Below, in pieces: positions 49,498 through 58,792 of a DNA stretch of 64,000 nt. The first letter of the stretch is position 1. Each line of letters begins with the position of its first letter. Made by a program: the position numbers and the translations under genes. The DNA lies in NCBI GenBank assembly GCA_016281915.1, contig JAEEJO010000045.1, forward strand, positions 1 to 64,000, written 5' to 3'. This DNA comes from Clostridiales bacterium (GTDB lineage: Bacteria; Bacillota; Clostridia; Oscillospirales; UBA644). The notes under the pieces were generated by a model. That model ran no database searches. It saw only the letters and a program-made list of their open reading frames with translations, and was not told the DNA's origin.

Positions 49498-52116
49498 TTA
49501 TTTTAACGAACCAATCGCTTCGCAAAGCGCTTCTTCGGTTTTTGAAGCGTCTTTACCGCCTGCGGTAGCGCTGTCGGGTCTTCCGCCGCCTCCTCCTCCG
49601 CAGATGAGCGCGGCTTTCTTTACGATATTGCCTGCGTGTGCTCCGTTTTTAACGGCGTTTTTACCGCATGCGCATGCAAAGCTTACTTTGCCGCTTTCAC
49701 TGTCTTTCGAAGCAAGGATTATAACGGCGTTTTCGTCTTTGTCCTTTACCTTGTCGCACATTTCACGAAGGATATCTGCTTTTGCGTCGATGATACCCGA
49801 AACGAGTGTGAATTTATCTGTTTTTTCAGCTTTTGCAAGAAGTTCGTCGAGCGAAGCGAGGGCGATAGCTGAGTTGAGTTCCGCGATCTGTTTTTCCGCA
49901 GCCTTAAGCTCTGCAGCAGCCTGCTCTGCCTTGGCGGCAATATCGTTCACGTTGCATTTGAATACCTGAGCGGTCTTGGCGATCAGAGCGTTTTTCTCGT
50001 CTATATAGTCAAGAACGTTTGCGCCTGTTATGGCTTCTATCCTTCTTACGCCCGCAGATATGCCCTGTTCGGCAAGGATCTTGAAGCAGCCGATCATTCC
50101 GGTATTGTCAACGTGCGTTCCGCCGCAAAGCTCCGTGGAAACATCACCCATTTTGACAACACGGACTTTTTCACCGTATTTCTCGCCGAAAAGCGCGATC
50201 GCTCCGGTCTTTTTCGCTTCTTCAAGGGACATTTCGGTTTTAGTAACCGGAATAGCTTCTAAGATATGAGCGTTGACTGTTTTTTCCACTTTGCTTATCT
50301 GTTCGGGAGTCATCGCTTCGAAATGCGAAAAGTCAAAACGGGCGCGTTTTGCATCTACGTATGAACCTGCCTGGGCCACGTGAGTGCCGAGGACTTCTCT
50401 CAGCGCGGACTGCAGCAGATGAACTGAGCTGTGATTTCTCATGATGCTCTCTCTGTTTTCTCTGTCTACCTCAGCCTGAACACAGTCTCCTACCGTCAGC
50501 TCTCCCTCTTCGATGTGACCGTAGTGAACGAATATTCCGTTGACGCGCTTAACATCGTTTATCTTTATTACCGCGTCATCTTTTGTGAGATATCCTTTGT
50601 CGCCCACCTGTCCGCCGCTTTCGCCGTAGAACGGTGTTTTGTCAAGAACTATCTGCACTTCCGCACCTGTAAACGCTTCGGATACGCGTTCACTGTTTAT
50701 CACAAGAGCAAGAACTTCGGCGTCGCCTTCAAGCGCGTCATAACCGGTAAACACTGTTTTTGCTACGCCTTCAAGCGTTTCGTCGCCTTTCCATGCCGTG
50801 TCGTTTCCTCTTGCGGCTCTCGCCTTCTCCTTCTGTTCTTTCATAAGGGCGTTATAACCGTCTTCGTCAACGGTCATGCCTTTTTCTTCAAGGATCTCAA
50901 GAGTTAGATCAAGCGGGAAACCGAAAGTATCGTAAAGTCTGAAAGCGTCTTCTCCGGAAAGAACGGTCTTTCCTTCGGCGGTGAGCTTATCGGTAAGGTC
51001 AGAAAGAAGAACGAGACCTCTGTCGATGGTCTGGTTAAACGAGTTTTCTTCGTTTTCGATTACTTTCTTTATATAATCTGCTTTTTCTACAAGATCGGGA
51101 TACGCGTTGCCGCTTTCACGTATTACAACGTCTACAAGCTCACAGAGGAAATGGCTGTCTTTTATGCCGAGAAGCTTTCCGTGACGCGCTGCCCTGCGAA
51201 GAAGTCTGCGAAGAACGTATCCTCTGCCTTCGTTTGATGGCAGAACGCCGTCGCAAACCATAAACGTTGTGCTTCTTATGTGGTCGGTAACTACTCTCAG
51301 CGAAACGTCCGCTTCGGGAGATTCGCCGTATTTTTTAGCCGACATTTCAGAAAGACGTTCGGTGATGTTTTTGATCGTGTCAACGTCAAAAAGCGAGTCA
51401 ACGCCCTGCATGATGCATGCGAGACGCTCAAGTCCCATACCGGTATCTATGTTCTTTTTCTCAAGAAGGGAATAGTTGCCGTTACCGTCGTTGTTGAACT
51501 GTGTGAAGACGAGATTCCAGAACTCAACGTATCTGTCGCAGTCGCAGCCAACCTTACAGTCCGGCTTGCCGCATCCTTTTTCGGGACCGCGGTCAAAATA
51601 TATCTCGCTGCAGGGTCCGCAGGGACCGGAGCCGTGTTCCCAGAAATTGTCTTCTTTTCCCAGACGGGAAACGTGAGAAGGATCAACGCCTACTTCTTTT
51701 GTCCATATATCGTAAGCCTCATCGTCATCCTGATATACGGTGACGTAAAGCTTTTCTTCGGGCAGTTTCATTACCTGTGTAACAAATTCCCATGCCCAAG
51801 CCGTCGCTTCATGCTTGAAATAGTCTCCGAACGAGAAGTTGCCGAGCATTTCAAAAAACGTTCCGTGGCGCGACGTCTTTCCTACGCGCTCTATATCGGG
51901 CGTTCTTATGCATTTCTGGCAGGTCGTTACACGTTTTCTCGGCGGGGTCTGCTGTCCGGTGAAAAACGGTTTTAAGGGCGTCATGCCCGCATTGATGAGA
52001 AGAATGCTTTTGTCGTTCTGAGGTACGAGCGGAAAAGATTCCATTCTCAGATGTCCTTTGGACTCAAAAAAACTGAGATATTTTTCACGTATCTCATTAA
52101 GACCCATGAATTCCAT
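49498..52116 (-). CDS. alaS: Alanyl-tRNA synthetase
   Basis: The 872-residue class II synthetase has the N-terminal catalytic core (FESKGH, INAGMTPLKPFF, GPCGPCSEIYFD), the editing domain with HSSVHLL and CGGTHVDNTG zinc ligands, and the C-terminal coiled part and DHHA1-like GGGGGGRPD. It charges tRNA-Ala and clears mischarged serine and glycine. Only 43 nt separate it from ispE, with no T-box visible. It is the last gene of the lrp-aminotransferase-ispE run. Confidence 0.97.
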   Translation of the reverse strand: MEFMGLNEIREKYLSFFESKGHLRMESFPLVPQNDKSILLINAGMTPLKPFFTGQQTPPRKRVTTCQKCIRTPDIERVGKTSRHGTFFEMLGNFSFGDYFKHEATAWAWEFVTQVMKLPEEKLYVTVYQDDDEAYDIWTKEVGVDPSHVSRLGKEDNFWEHGSGPCGPCSEIYFDRGPEKGCGKPDCKVGCDCDRYVEFWNLVFTQFNNDGNGNYSLLEKKNIDTGMGLERLACIMQGVDSLFDVDTIKNITERLSEMSAKKYGESPEADVSLRVVTDHIRSTTFMVCDGVLPSNEGRGYVLRRLLRRAARHGKLLGIKDSHFLCELVDVVIRESGNAYPDLVEKADYIKKVIENEENSFNQTIDRGLVLLSDLTDKLTAEGKTVLSGEDAFRLYDTFGFPLDLTLEILEEKGMTVDEDGYNALMKEQKEKARAARGNDTAWKGDETLEGVAKTVFTGYDALEGDAEVLALVINSERVSEAFTGAEVQIVLDKTPFYGESGGQVGDKGYLTKDDAVIKINDVKRVNGIFVHYGHIEEGELTVGDCVQAEVDRENRESIMRNHSSVHLLQSALREVLGTHVAQAGSYVDAKRARFDFSHFEAMTPEQISKVEKTVNAHILEAIPVTKTEMSLEEAKKTGAIALFGEKYGEKVRVVKMGDVSTELCGGTHVDNTGMIGCFKILAEQGISAGVRRIEAITGANVLDYIDEKNALIAKTAQVFKCNVNDIAAKAEQAAAELKAAEKQIAELNSAIALASLDELLAKAEKTDKFTLVSGIIDAKADILREMCDKVKDKDENAVIILASKDSESGKVSFACACGKNAVKNGAHAGNIVKKAALICGGGGGGRPDSATAGGKDASKTEEALCEAIGSLK

Positions 52117-52159
52117 GATATTGATTACCCCTTGATAATATTGAAATTTTATTTTTAGC

Positions 52160-53029
52160 TTAATTAAAAATAGTTTTGTATACTCCGCAGAAACGCGGAT
52201 CCATACTGTTTTTCAGCTTCAATACGGCTTTCGAGGCATCCCGGCTGTTTTCGAATATACCAAAAACGGCAGGTCCGCTGCCCGACATCTCCGCGGCAAG
52301 AGCGCCGAGAGAAAGAAGCAGTTCTTTTATTGCGGAAATCTTTTTCGATTTTCTTTCCGAAACGGCGGTGAGCATGTTTGAAACATGTTTCCATCTCTCT
52401 TTTCCCGCAAGGAACGCCCCCGTGGAAGGTTTCGGCAAAGAAGCTTTGTTATTGTAAAAAAGTTCGTCGAATTCTCTGTAAATATCACCTGAAAAGATGG
52501 TTTCTTCAGGAACGATCAAAGCGATGAAAAAATCTCCGGCAGAAAAAGGCCCTGAAACGATCTCACCGATCCCTTCCGTCTTCATGCATCCGCCCCTGAT
52601 GAAAAACGGCACGTCCGCCCCCAGCCTTGCGCCGAGTGCTTCAAGCGTATGTGCGTCTGCATTTATTCCGAAATAATCATTGAGCGCTTTCAGCGTTTCG
52701 GCACAGTCCGAGCTGCCTCCGCCCAGACCCGCGCCTACGGGAATGTCTTTTTCTATGAATATCTCAACATTCTTTCCGCAGATGCCGAACTCTTTGAAAA
52801 AAAGGTCGCATGCGCGAAAACATATATTCTTTTCGTCTGTAGGCAGTGCTTTATCGGACGATGAGACAGTTATCGAGTTTTCTGCGTCATTTCTTTCTGA
52901 AAAACGGAAAGTCAGAGTGTCGCAAAGCGATACCGTCTGCATGACGGATTCTATACTGTGATATCCGTCGTCTCTTTTGCCTGTGATATCGAGCGTGAGG
53001 TTGATTTTGGCATATGCTGTGTATGTCAT
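52160..53029 (-). CDS. ispE: 4-diphosphocytidyl-2-C-methyl-D-erythritol kinase IspE
   Basis: The 289-residue GHMP kinase carries out the fourth step of the MEP isoprenoid pathway. KINLTLDITGKRDDGYH opens the protein, and the ATP loop is PVGAGLGGGSSDCAE near residue 95. A C-terminal GSGPAVFGIF segment matches the third GHMP motif. It lies 2 nt after the aminotransferase gene stop. No other MEP pathway gene is in the window. Confidence 0.95.
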   Translation of the reverse strand: MTYTAYAKINLTLDITGKRDDGYHSIESVMQTVSLCDTLTFRFSERNDAENSITVSSSDKALPTDEKNICFRACDLFFKEFGICGKNVEIFIEKDIPVGAGLGGGSSDCAETLKALNDYFGINADAHTLEALGARLGADVPFFIRGGCMKTEGIGEIVSGPFSAGDFFIALIVPEETIFSGDIYREFDELFYNNKASLPKPSTGAFLAGKERWKHVSNMLTAVSERKSKKISAIKELLLSLGALAAEMSGSGPAVFGIFENSRDASKAVLKLKNSMDPRFCGVYKTIFN

Positions 53030-53031
53030 GT

Positions 53032-54195
53032 TTACCTCTTTAAATATTTTTCAAGCCGCTCCACGGCTTTTTTAAGGTGGTCAAGCGAGTATGCATAAGA
53101 GATGCGGATGAATCCTTCACCGCTTTCTCCGAATGCGCTGCCCGGCACAACGGCGACATGCGCCTTTTCGAGAAAATCGTTGCAGAAGTCTTCTGAATTT
53201 GCCGCGAACCCCGATATATTCGGAAAAACGTAAAAGGCGCCTTTCGGTTCAAAGCAGGGAACGGAGAGCGACTGAAACGCATCGAGAAGAAAACGTCTTC
53301 TCATGTTGTAGTTTTGCCGCATATACTCGATGTCATCGTCTCCGTTTTTCAGAGCTTCTATGGCTGCATACTGCGAAACTGTCGGAGTGCACATGATTCC
53401 GTACTGATGTATCTTCAGCGCCGCTTTCATTATTTCTTTCGGACCGCATGCAAAGCCTATTCTCCAGCCCGTCATTGCGTACGTTTTGGAAAAACCGTTA
53501 ACAACAACGGTCCTTTCTTTCATTCCCTCCGTCTGTGCAAACGAAAAAGCCGGAGAACCTGAATAGTTCAGCTCTATGTATATCTCATCGGAAAGAACGA
53601 GTACGTCCGTCCCTTTGAGTACCGCGGCTATTTTTTCACAGTCTTCTTTAAGCATCAGCGCGCCGGTGGGATTATTCGGATATGGCATTATCAGAAGCTT
53701 TGTTTTTTCTGTAATAGCGTTTTTCACGGTTTCCGGCATAAGCTTGAACCCGTCTTTTTCATATGTGGGCAGAATAACGGGTTTGCCGCCCGCAAGCTCG
53801 GTTAGAGGGGCGTAGCATACAAAACTCGGCTCAGGGATGAGAACTTCGTCTCCGAAAGAAACGACCGAACGTATGATATTGTCTATTGCCTCGCTTCCTC
53901 CCACGGTCACCGTGATTTCCGACACCGGGTCGTAGTCAAGCGCAAATCTGCGATTCATATATGCGGCTATTTCTTCTCTGAGCGGCATAAGACCGGCATT
54001 CGACGTATATCGGGTCTGTCCTTTCGAAAGTGCGTCTATTGCCGCCTGACGTATGTGCCACGGAGTTTTGAAGTCAGGCTCGCCGACACCGAGAGCTATT
54101 ACGTCGGGAATCCTCTCGGCAACGTCAAAAAATTTCCTTATGCCCGAAGGCTTCAGATTTCTTGCCGTATCTGTAAGAAGTTTTTCATATTCCAT
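53032..54195 (-). CDS. Aspartate/PatA-type aminotransferase
   Basis: The 387-residue class I aminotransferase has ALGVGEPDFKTPWHIRQAA, YPNNPTGA at the substrate site, and the Schiff-base Lys in NGFSKTYAMTGWRIGFACG. Members with an Lrp neighbour, as here, often act on aromatic or branched amino acids, and PatA or AraT names are used. The gene is 6 nt after the Lrp gene and 2 nt before ispE, so they are cotranscribed. Confidence 0.9.
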   Translation of the reverse strand: MEYEKLLTDTARNLKPSGIRKFFDVAERIPDVIALGVGEPDFKTPWHIRQAAIDALSKGQTRYTSNAGLMPLREEIAAYMNRRFALDYDPVSEITVTVGGSEAIDNIIRSVVSFGDEVLIPEPSFVCYAPLTELAGGKPVILPTYEKDGFKLMPETVKNAITEKTKLLIMPYPNNPTGALMLKEDCEKIAAVLKGTDVLVLSDEIYIELNYSGSPAFSFAQTEGMKERTVVVNGFSKTYAMTGWRIGFACGPKEIMKAALKIHQYGIMCTPTVSQYAAIEALKNGDDDIEYMRQNYNMRRRFLLDAFQSLSVPCFEPKGAFYVFPNISGFAANSEDFCNDFLEKAHVAVVPGSAFGESGEGFIRISYAYSLDHLKKAVERLEKYLKR

Positions 54196-54201
54196 ATCCG
54201 G

Positions 54202-54693
54202 TCAAAACTCCGTCATTACTCTCGTGTCTTTTTCTCTCTCGTCAAATATAACGCCTTTATCTTTATATTTATTGAGCACAAAATGCGTGGCAGTTCCGGT
54301 AACACCGTCGATCACCGCGAGTTTTTCAACAACAAACAGCGCTACCTCTCTCATGCTTTTTCCTTCAATCATAACAGCGAGGTCGAAGCCGCCGGACATA
54401 AGAAAAACGGAAACCACTTCGTCAAATGCGCATATGCTTCTCGCAACGCTGTCAAATCCTTCGCCTTTTTCGGGCTGGACCTTTATTTCTATCATCGCCG
54501 AAACGTAATCTCTGGCAGTTTTATCCCAGTTGATGAGCGCCTTGTAGCCGAGGATCGTTCCGTCGTCTATACACGAAGCGATAACGTCTGCTACCTGCTG
54601 CTCGGTAACGTCAAGAGCGTCGGCAATGTTTTTTGCGGAAAATCTGCAGTCTGTTTCAAGAAAACGAAGGACTTTTTCTTTCAGATTAATCAT
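54202..54693 (-). CDS. Lrp/AsnC-family transcriptional regulator
   Basis: The 163-residue regulator has an N-terminal winged helix (residues about 15-55, DALDVTEQQVADVIASCIDDGTI) and a C-terminal RAM domain (about 70-150) for amino acid binding and oligomerisation. It probably controls the aminotransferase gene 6 nt downstream, and itself, in response to an amino acid. It sits 36 nt after the PHP gene. Confidence 0.88.
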   Translation of the reverse strand: MINLKEKVLRFLETDCRFSAKNIADALDVTEQQVADVIASCIDDGTILGYKALINWDKTARDYVSAMIEIKVQPEKGEGFDSVARSICAFDEVVSVFLMSGGFDLAVMIEGKSMREVALFVVEKLAVIDGVTGTATHFVLNKYKDKGVIFDEREKDTRVMTEF

Positions 54694-54729
54694 TTCACTC
54701 AGTTCCTTTCGGAAAATGCTGTTTGAGTA

Positions 54730-55539
54730 TCATATTTTATGAAAAACGGGCGTCTGTTTTTCAAAAGTGGCTATCTCGGCAAAACCCGCCTGCTTTATCA
54801 TTTCGTAAGCTTCAGATATACCGAGCCCGACTCTTTCTGCCCGGTGCGCGTCGCTGCCCACGGTAATTATCTTTCCTCCGAGACTTCTGAACATCTTTGC
54901 ATATTTCAGTCCCGGGACAAAATCTGCAAATTTATCGTTAAGCGCGCTCGTGTTTATTTCAAGACCGATATCCTTTTTTGCGCACAGCTCCAGAACTGCG
55001 TATATCTGTTCGTCAAAAGCCGAAAGGTCAACGGTAAGTCCCGCACGGTATATATATCTGACGGGGTAGTAAAGATGTGTCAGAGAAGAAAACCCTCCGA
55101 AAAGCACCGTTTCATAAAGCTGGTCGAAATATTGAGAAAAAAGCGCAGGAATATCCTTGTTTTTATAGTCGATATAGTAAAAATCAAGTTCGTTTACAAC
55201 GTTGTGAAGCGAGCCGAGGATAAAATCCCATTTATACGCCGCCGTCATCTTTGCGGCATATTCTGCGCCCTGTGTCGCCTGACCGAGCTCAAGCCCGATA
55301 TTGATTTTTACGGGCGACGTTTCTCTCAGCTTTTCAAATGTTTTTGTATAGTTCACAACGTCAAGATCCGGCCACGGTTCTTCGTCGGGAGGGAGCGCGG
55401 CATTGTTATTGCATTCGCAATGCTCTGTAACCGTGATTTCAGAAAGACCGGCTGCCGCCGCCGCTTTTATCGCCTCTTCGGGCATCTGTTTGCCGTCGGC
55501 TGAAAAAACGGTGTGAATGTGACTGTCTGCCTTAAACAT
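54730..55539 (-). CDS. PHP-domain phosphatase (histidinol-phosphatase-like)
   Basis: The 269-residue PHP protein has [12 protein letters not shown] at residues 4-15, [15 protein letters not shown], and [13 protein letters not shown] near the C-terminus, together giving the trinuclear metal site. The closest family is HisK-type histidinol phosphatase. No other his genes are nearby, so the true substrate may be another phosphoester. It overlaps metK by 8 nt and is cotranscribed. Confidence 0.85.
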   Translation of the reverse strand: MFKADSHIHTVFSADGKQMPEEAIKAAAAAGLSEITVTEHCECNNNAALPPDEEPWPDLDVVNYTKTFEKLRETSPVKINIGLELGQATQGAEYAAKMTAAYKWDFILGSLHNVVNELDFYYIDYKNKDIPALFSQYFDQLYETVLFGGFSSLTHLYYPVRYIYRAGLTVDLSAFDEQIYAVLELCAKKDIGLEINTSALNDKFADFVPGLKYAKMFRSLGGKIITVGSDAHRAERVGLGISEAYEMIKQAGFAEIATFEKQTPVFHKI

Positions 55540-56674
55540 GTTTGATTGCGTTGAGAAGCTCTGTGGTCATATCGCAGTTTTCCCACTTTACGCCGAGATC
55601 TTCGCGGCCGAAATGACCGTATGCGGAAAGAGGCTGATAGATCGGTTTTCTAAGATCGAGCTTTTCTATGATCGCCTTCGGACGGAGATCGAAAACTTCG
55701 CGGACTGTTTTCGTAAGGGCTTCATCGGGAATTATTCCCGTGCCGAACGTGTCGACGTAAACTGAGACGGGTTCCGCCACGCCGATAGCGTAGGCGACCT
55801 GAATTTCGCATTTTTTCGCGATCCCCGCTTTAACGATATTTTTCGCGATGTAACGCGTCATGTAGGCCGCGCTTCTGTCGACCTTTGTGGGGTCCTTGCC
55901 GGAAAACGCTCCGCCTCCGTGACGTGCGTATCCGCCGTATGTGTCAACTATTATCTTTCTTCCCGTCAGTCCGCTGTCACCCTGAGGACCGCCTATTACA
56001 AACTGACCGGTAGGATTGACAAAGATATTTGTGTTTTTATCGATCATATCTTCAGGGATTATCGGTTTTATTACCTCTTCGGTAAGTCCCTCTCTTATCG
56101 CATCATAATTTACCACGGGCGAATGCTGCGCGGAAATAACTATCTCGCTTATGCGGACGGGTCTGTCGTTTTCATATTCTACCGTGACCTGTGTTTTTCC
56201 GTCAGGGCGCAGAAAACCTAGAGTTCCCTGTTTTCTTACGTCGGTCAGCCTTTTTGCAAGCTTGTGCGCATAATATATGGGCATGGGCATAAGCGTATCC
56301 GTTTCGTCGCAGGCAAAGCCGAACATCATTCCCTGGTCGCCCGCACCGTCACGGTCAACTCCGAGCGCGATATCTGCAGACTGATCTTCGATCGACGTTA
56401 AAACGGAACAGGTCGAGCCGTCAAAACCGTATTTTGCGCGGTCGTAACCGATACCGTTGATCACTTCTCTGACGATATGGGGGATTTCAACGTAACATTC
56501 TGTTGTGATCTCGCCCATTATCAGCACCATACCGGTCGTGACGCATGTTTCGCATGCAACGCGAGCAACGGGATCGAGTGCGATTATCGCGTCAAGAACT
56601 GCATCGGAAATTCTGTCGCATATTTTATCGGGATGTCCTTCTGTAACTGATTCTGATGTAAAAACTCTTTTCAT
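55532..56674 (-). CDS. metK: S-adenosylmethionine synthetase
   Basis: The 380-residue enzyme makes SAM from methionine and ATP in the cytosol. Conserved parts are [48 protein letters not shown] and a late DLRPKAII segment. LuxS, in the same window, belongs to the same methyl cycle. The gene is preceded by a structured leader (56680-56720) that can close over the AGGAG ribosome site. An AT-rich promoter region lies further upstream, and the aminopeptidase terminator beyond that. Confidence 0.97.
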   Translation of the reverse strand: MKRVFTSESVTEGHPDKICDRISDAVLDAIIALDPVARVACETCVTTGMVLIMGEITTECYVEIPHIVREVINGIGYDRAKYGFDGSTCSVLTSIEDQSADIALGVDRDGAGDQGMMFGFACDETDTLMPMPIYYAHKLAKRLTDVRKQGTLGFLRPDGKTQVTVEYENDRPVRISEIVISAQHSPVVNYDAIREGLTEEVIKPIIPEDMIDKNTNIFVNPTGQFVIGGPQGDSGLTGRKIIVDTYGGYARHGGGAFSGKDPTKVDRSAAYMTRYIAKNIVKAGIAKKCEIQVAYAIGVAEPVSVYVDTFGTGIIPDEALTKTVREVFDLRPKAIIEKLDLRKPIYQPLSAYGHFGREDLGVKWENCDMTTELLNAIKHV

Positions 56675-56679
56675 AACAA

Positions 56680-56725
56680 AACTCCTTTGGGCAACGAACC
56701 CGGTTTCACCTTATGAGTTATAATA
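56680..56725 (-). promoter_or_regulatory. Structured metK leader
   Basis: On the minus strand, AACTC is complementary to GAGTT, which contains part of the ribosome site AGGAG. The pair encloses GGT-GAA-ACC and GGG-N7-CCC hairpins, giving a compact three-way fold that would hide the ribosome site. Resemblance to known SAM riboswitches is weak. The segment resembles SMK-type leaders only in idea, not in conserved bases that I could check. Confidence 0.35.
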
Positions 56726-56785
56726 TTATATTAATAATTTAATACTTTTATGATATAAGATTATATCACTTTATATTATAACACA

Positions 56786-56820
56786 AATTCCCGGAAAAGT
56801 AAACATCTTTTCCGGGAATT
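56786..56820 (-). terminator. Terminator of the tsaC-coaE-aminopeptidase operon
   Basis: AATTCCCGGAAAAG (56786-56799) pairs with CTTTTCCGGGAATT (56807-56820), 14 bp, with AT-rich sequence after. Confidence 0.8.
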
Positions 56821-56843
56821 ACAAATATTTTTCGGATTTTCAG

Positions 56844-58208
56844 TTAATATTTTTCGTAAAATGCTTTGCAGAGTCTGTCAAGCATATAAATATCTGTCTT
56901 TGCGGCTACTTCGCAGGGCGCATGCATCGAAAGCATTGCAACGCCGATATCGAGAACTTCGATATTTCTGTCTGCGATAAACTGAGAGACTGTTCCTCCG
57001 CCGCCCTGATCTACTTTACCGAGCTCGGTAAACTGGTATAATACGTTTGCCTCGTCAAATATCGCAAGAAGCTTGGAAATGAACTCAGGGCAGGCGTCTG
57101 AAGCTCCGCTCTTTCCGCCGTGACCCGTATATTTGCAGATAGCAGGACCGCAGTTTATGCATGCCGCATTGTGCTTTTCGAAAACTTCGGGGTAGTTCGG
57201 GTCGAAAGCTGCAGCAACGTCCGAAGAGATCGCAGCCGAGTTTGCAAAAGCGATGCGGCTGTTATATCCGTCGCAGAGGGCAAGGAGGAAGTTGTTCATG
57301 AAGTCCGAACGAAGACCCGTCACGCCAACACTGCCGATTTCTTCTTTATCGGCAAAAACGCAGACACATGTCTTTTTCGGAGCTTTTGTTTTGAGAAGCG
57401 CGGTAAAGCAGGGATATGCGCACACTCTGTCGTCGTGTCCGTATGCCGCGATGAGGCTTCTGTCAAAGCCTACGTCTCTTGCATTGTCTGCAGGAACAAC
57501 GGTTATTTCCGCAGTGAACAGATCTTTTTCGGCAATACCGTATTTCTGATTGAGAGCTTTGAGCACATATTCGCGGATTTTGTCTTTTTCTTCGTTGTTG
57601 TCGGGCTTGGAGCCGAGAAGCACGTTGAGTCCTTCACCGGTGAACGCCGTAGCGAGCGGTTTCTGAGCCTGGTCCTTTGCAAGATGAGGCAGAAGATCCG
57701 TGATCATGAAAACGGGGTCTCCGGGATCCGAACCGATATTTACCTTAACGCTCGTTCCGTCTTTTTTGCAGACAACACCGCAGAGAGCGAGAGGTCTAGT
57801 TACCCACTGGTATTTGCGGATACCGCCGTAATAATGGGTCTTGAAAAATGCCATCCCGTTATCTTCGTAGAGCGGAGAGGGTTTAAGGTCAAGACGCGGA
57901 GCGTCAACATGCGCCGCTGTGATATTGAAGCCTTTTTCGGGAGATTCCGTGCCTATTACGGCAAAGATGGCAGCATGTTTTTTCTGGGAAAGATATACCT
58001 TGTCGCCGGCTTTGTATTTTTTGCCGTCTTCAAAAGGCTTAAAACCTTCTTTTTCGGCAAGAGAAACAGCGTATTCAACGCACATTCTTTCTGTTTTGCC
58101 GTTGTCGAGAAATTTTTTGTAGCCCTCGCAATATTCCGAAACTTCGTTAAGCTCAGCTTCGGAAAGGACGTCGAAGGCGTTCTTGTTCTGATAGGAAAGA
58201 TCGCTCAT
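56844..58208 (-). CDS. M18-family aminopeptidase
   Basis: The 454-residue metallopeptidase has HVDAPRLDLKPSP near residue 96 (first metal His and Asp), HDDRVCAYP, ADKEEIGSVGVTG with catalytic Glu pair, and late HAPCEVAAKTDIYM. This is the M18 fold, a dodecameric cytosolic aminopeptidase for N-terminal acidic or other residues. It overlaps coaE by 4 nt (ATGA) and has a GGAGG site inside coaE. It is the last gene of this unit. Confidence 0.92.
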   Translation of the reverse strand: MSDLSYQNKNAFDVLSEAELNEVSEYCEGYKKFLDNGKTERMCVEYAVSLAEKEGFKPFEDGKKYKAGDKVYLSQKKHAAIFAVIGTESPEKGFNITAAHVDAPRLDLKPSPLYEDNGMAFFKTHYYGGIRKYQWVTRPLALCGVVCKKDGTSVKVNIGSDPGDPVFMITDLLPHLAKDQAQKPLATAFTGEGLNVLLGSKPDNNEEKDKIREYVLKALNQKYGIAEKDLFTAEITVVPADNARDVGFDRSLIAAYGHDDRVCAYPCFTALLKTKAPKKTCVCVFADKEEIGSVGVTGLRSDFMNNFLLALCDGYNSRIAFANSAAISSDVAAAFDPNYPEVFEKHNAACINCGPAICKYTGHGGKSGASDACPEFISKLLAIFDEANVLYQFTELGKVDQGGGGTVSQFIADRNIEVLDIGVAMLSMHAPCEVAAKTDIYMLDRLCKAFYEKY

Positions 58209-58792
58209 TTTGTTCCTCCGTAAATTGTATTTAAAATTTCAAAAAGCTGTTTTTTGGTGTCTTTCAGATTATCGTTGACAATGATGAAATCCGAGTTTTC
58301 TCTGAAATAGACGTCGGAAAGCTGGCGTGAAAAACGCTGCTTTGCCTGTTCTTCTGTTATTCCGTCTCTTGAGATTATGCGTGAAAGACGGTTTTTTTCA
58401 TCGCATAAAACGGCGATGACATAATCGCACATCTCGTTCCCGTGCGCTTCAAAAAGCGCGGCGCCGTCTATAACGAATCTGCCGTGTCCCTTTTGCTGTT
58501 CCTTATCGATCATTTCTCTCACACGGTTCATGATAGCTCCGTGCATTATGCCGTTCAGGACTTTTGTGCATTCATCCGAAGAAAACGCCTTTTTGGCAAG
58601 AGCCGCGCGGTCAAGAGTTCCGTCCGGCTGCAGAATATCCGTGCCGAATTCTTCGGTGAGTTTCGGCAATACCTCATCTGCAACTTCTCTGGCGACGATA
58701 TCGGTATCTATGTGAATAAAACCGTGGGCGCGAAGCATTGCGCTTACCGTGCCTTTTCCCGCTCCGCTCGGTCCGGTAACGCCGATTATCAT
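58205..58792 (-). CDS. coaE: Dephospho-CoA kinase
   Basis: The 195-residue kinase makes CoA from dephospho-CoA. The Walker A is GVTGPSGAGKGT at the N-terminus, with HIDTDIVAREV and DGAALFEAHG later. I chose the ATG at 58792, with GGAGG 8 nt before it and an ATGA overlap with the tsaC stop; the ATG at 58798 is too near the ribosome site. It lies in the tsaC-coaE-aminopeptidase run. Confidence 0.95.
   Translation of the reverse strand: MIIGVTGPSGAGKGTVSAMLRAHGFIHIDTDIVAREVADEVLPKLTEEFGTDILQPDGTLDRAALAKKAFSSDECTKVLNGIMHGAIMNRVREMIDKEQQKGHGRFVIDGAALFEAHGNEMCDYVIAVLCDEKNRLSRIISRDGITEEQAKQRFSRQLSDVYFRENSDFIIVNDNLKDTKKQLFEILNTIYGGTK

Noticed and set aside
52117-52159. A T-box leader before alaS
   Set aside because: Only 43 nt separate alaS from ispE, too short for a specifier loop and antiterminator; trpS likewise starts inside another gene.
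56680-56760. A SAM-I riboswitch before metK
   Set aside because: The leader is too short and lacks the core elements of SAM-I. It was kept only as an unclassified structured leader.
57120-58223. A 367-codon plus-strand open frame
   Set aside because: It lies wholly opposite the M18 aminopeptidase gene, whose motifs are intact. It has low-complexity Phe/Val/Arg composition and no ribosome site.
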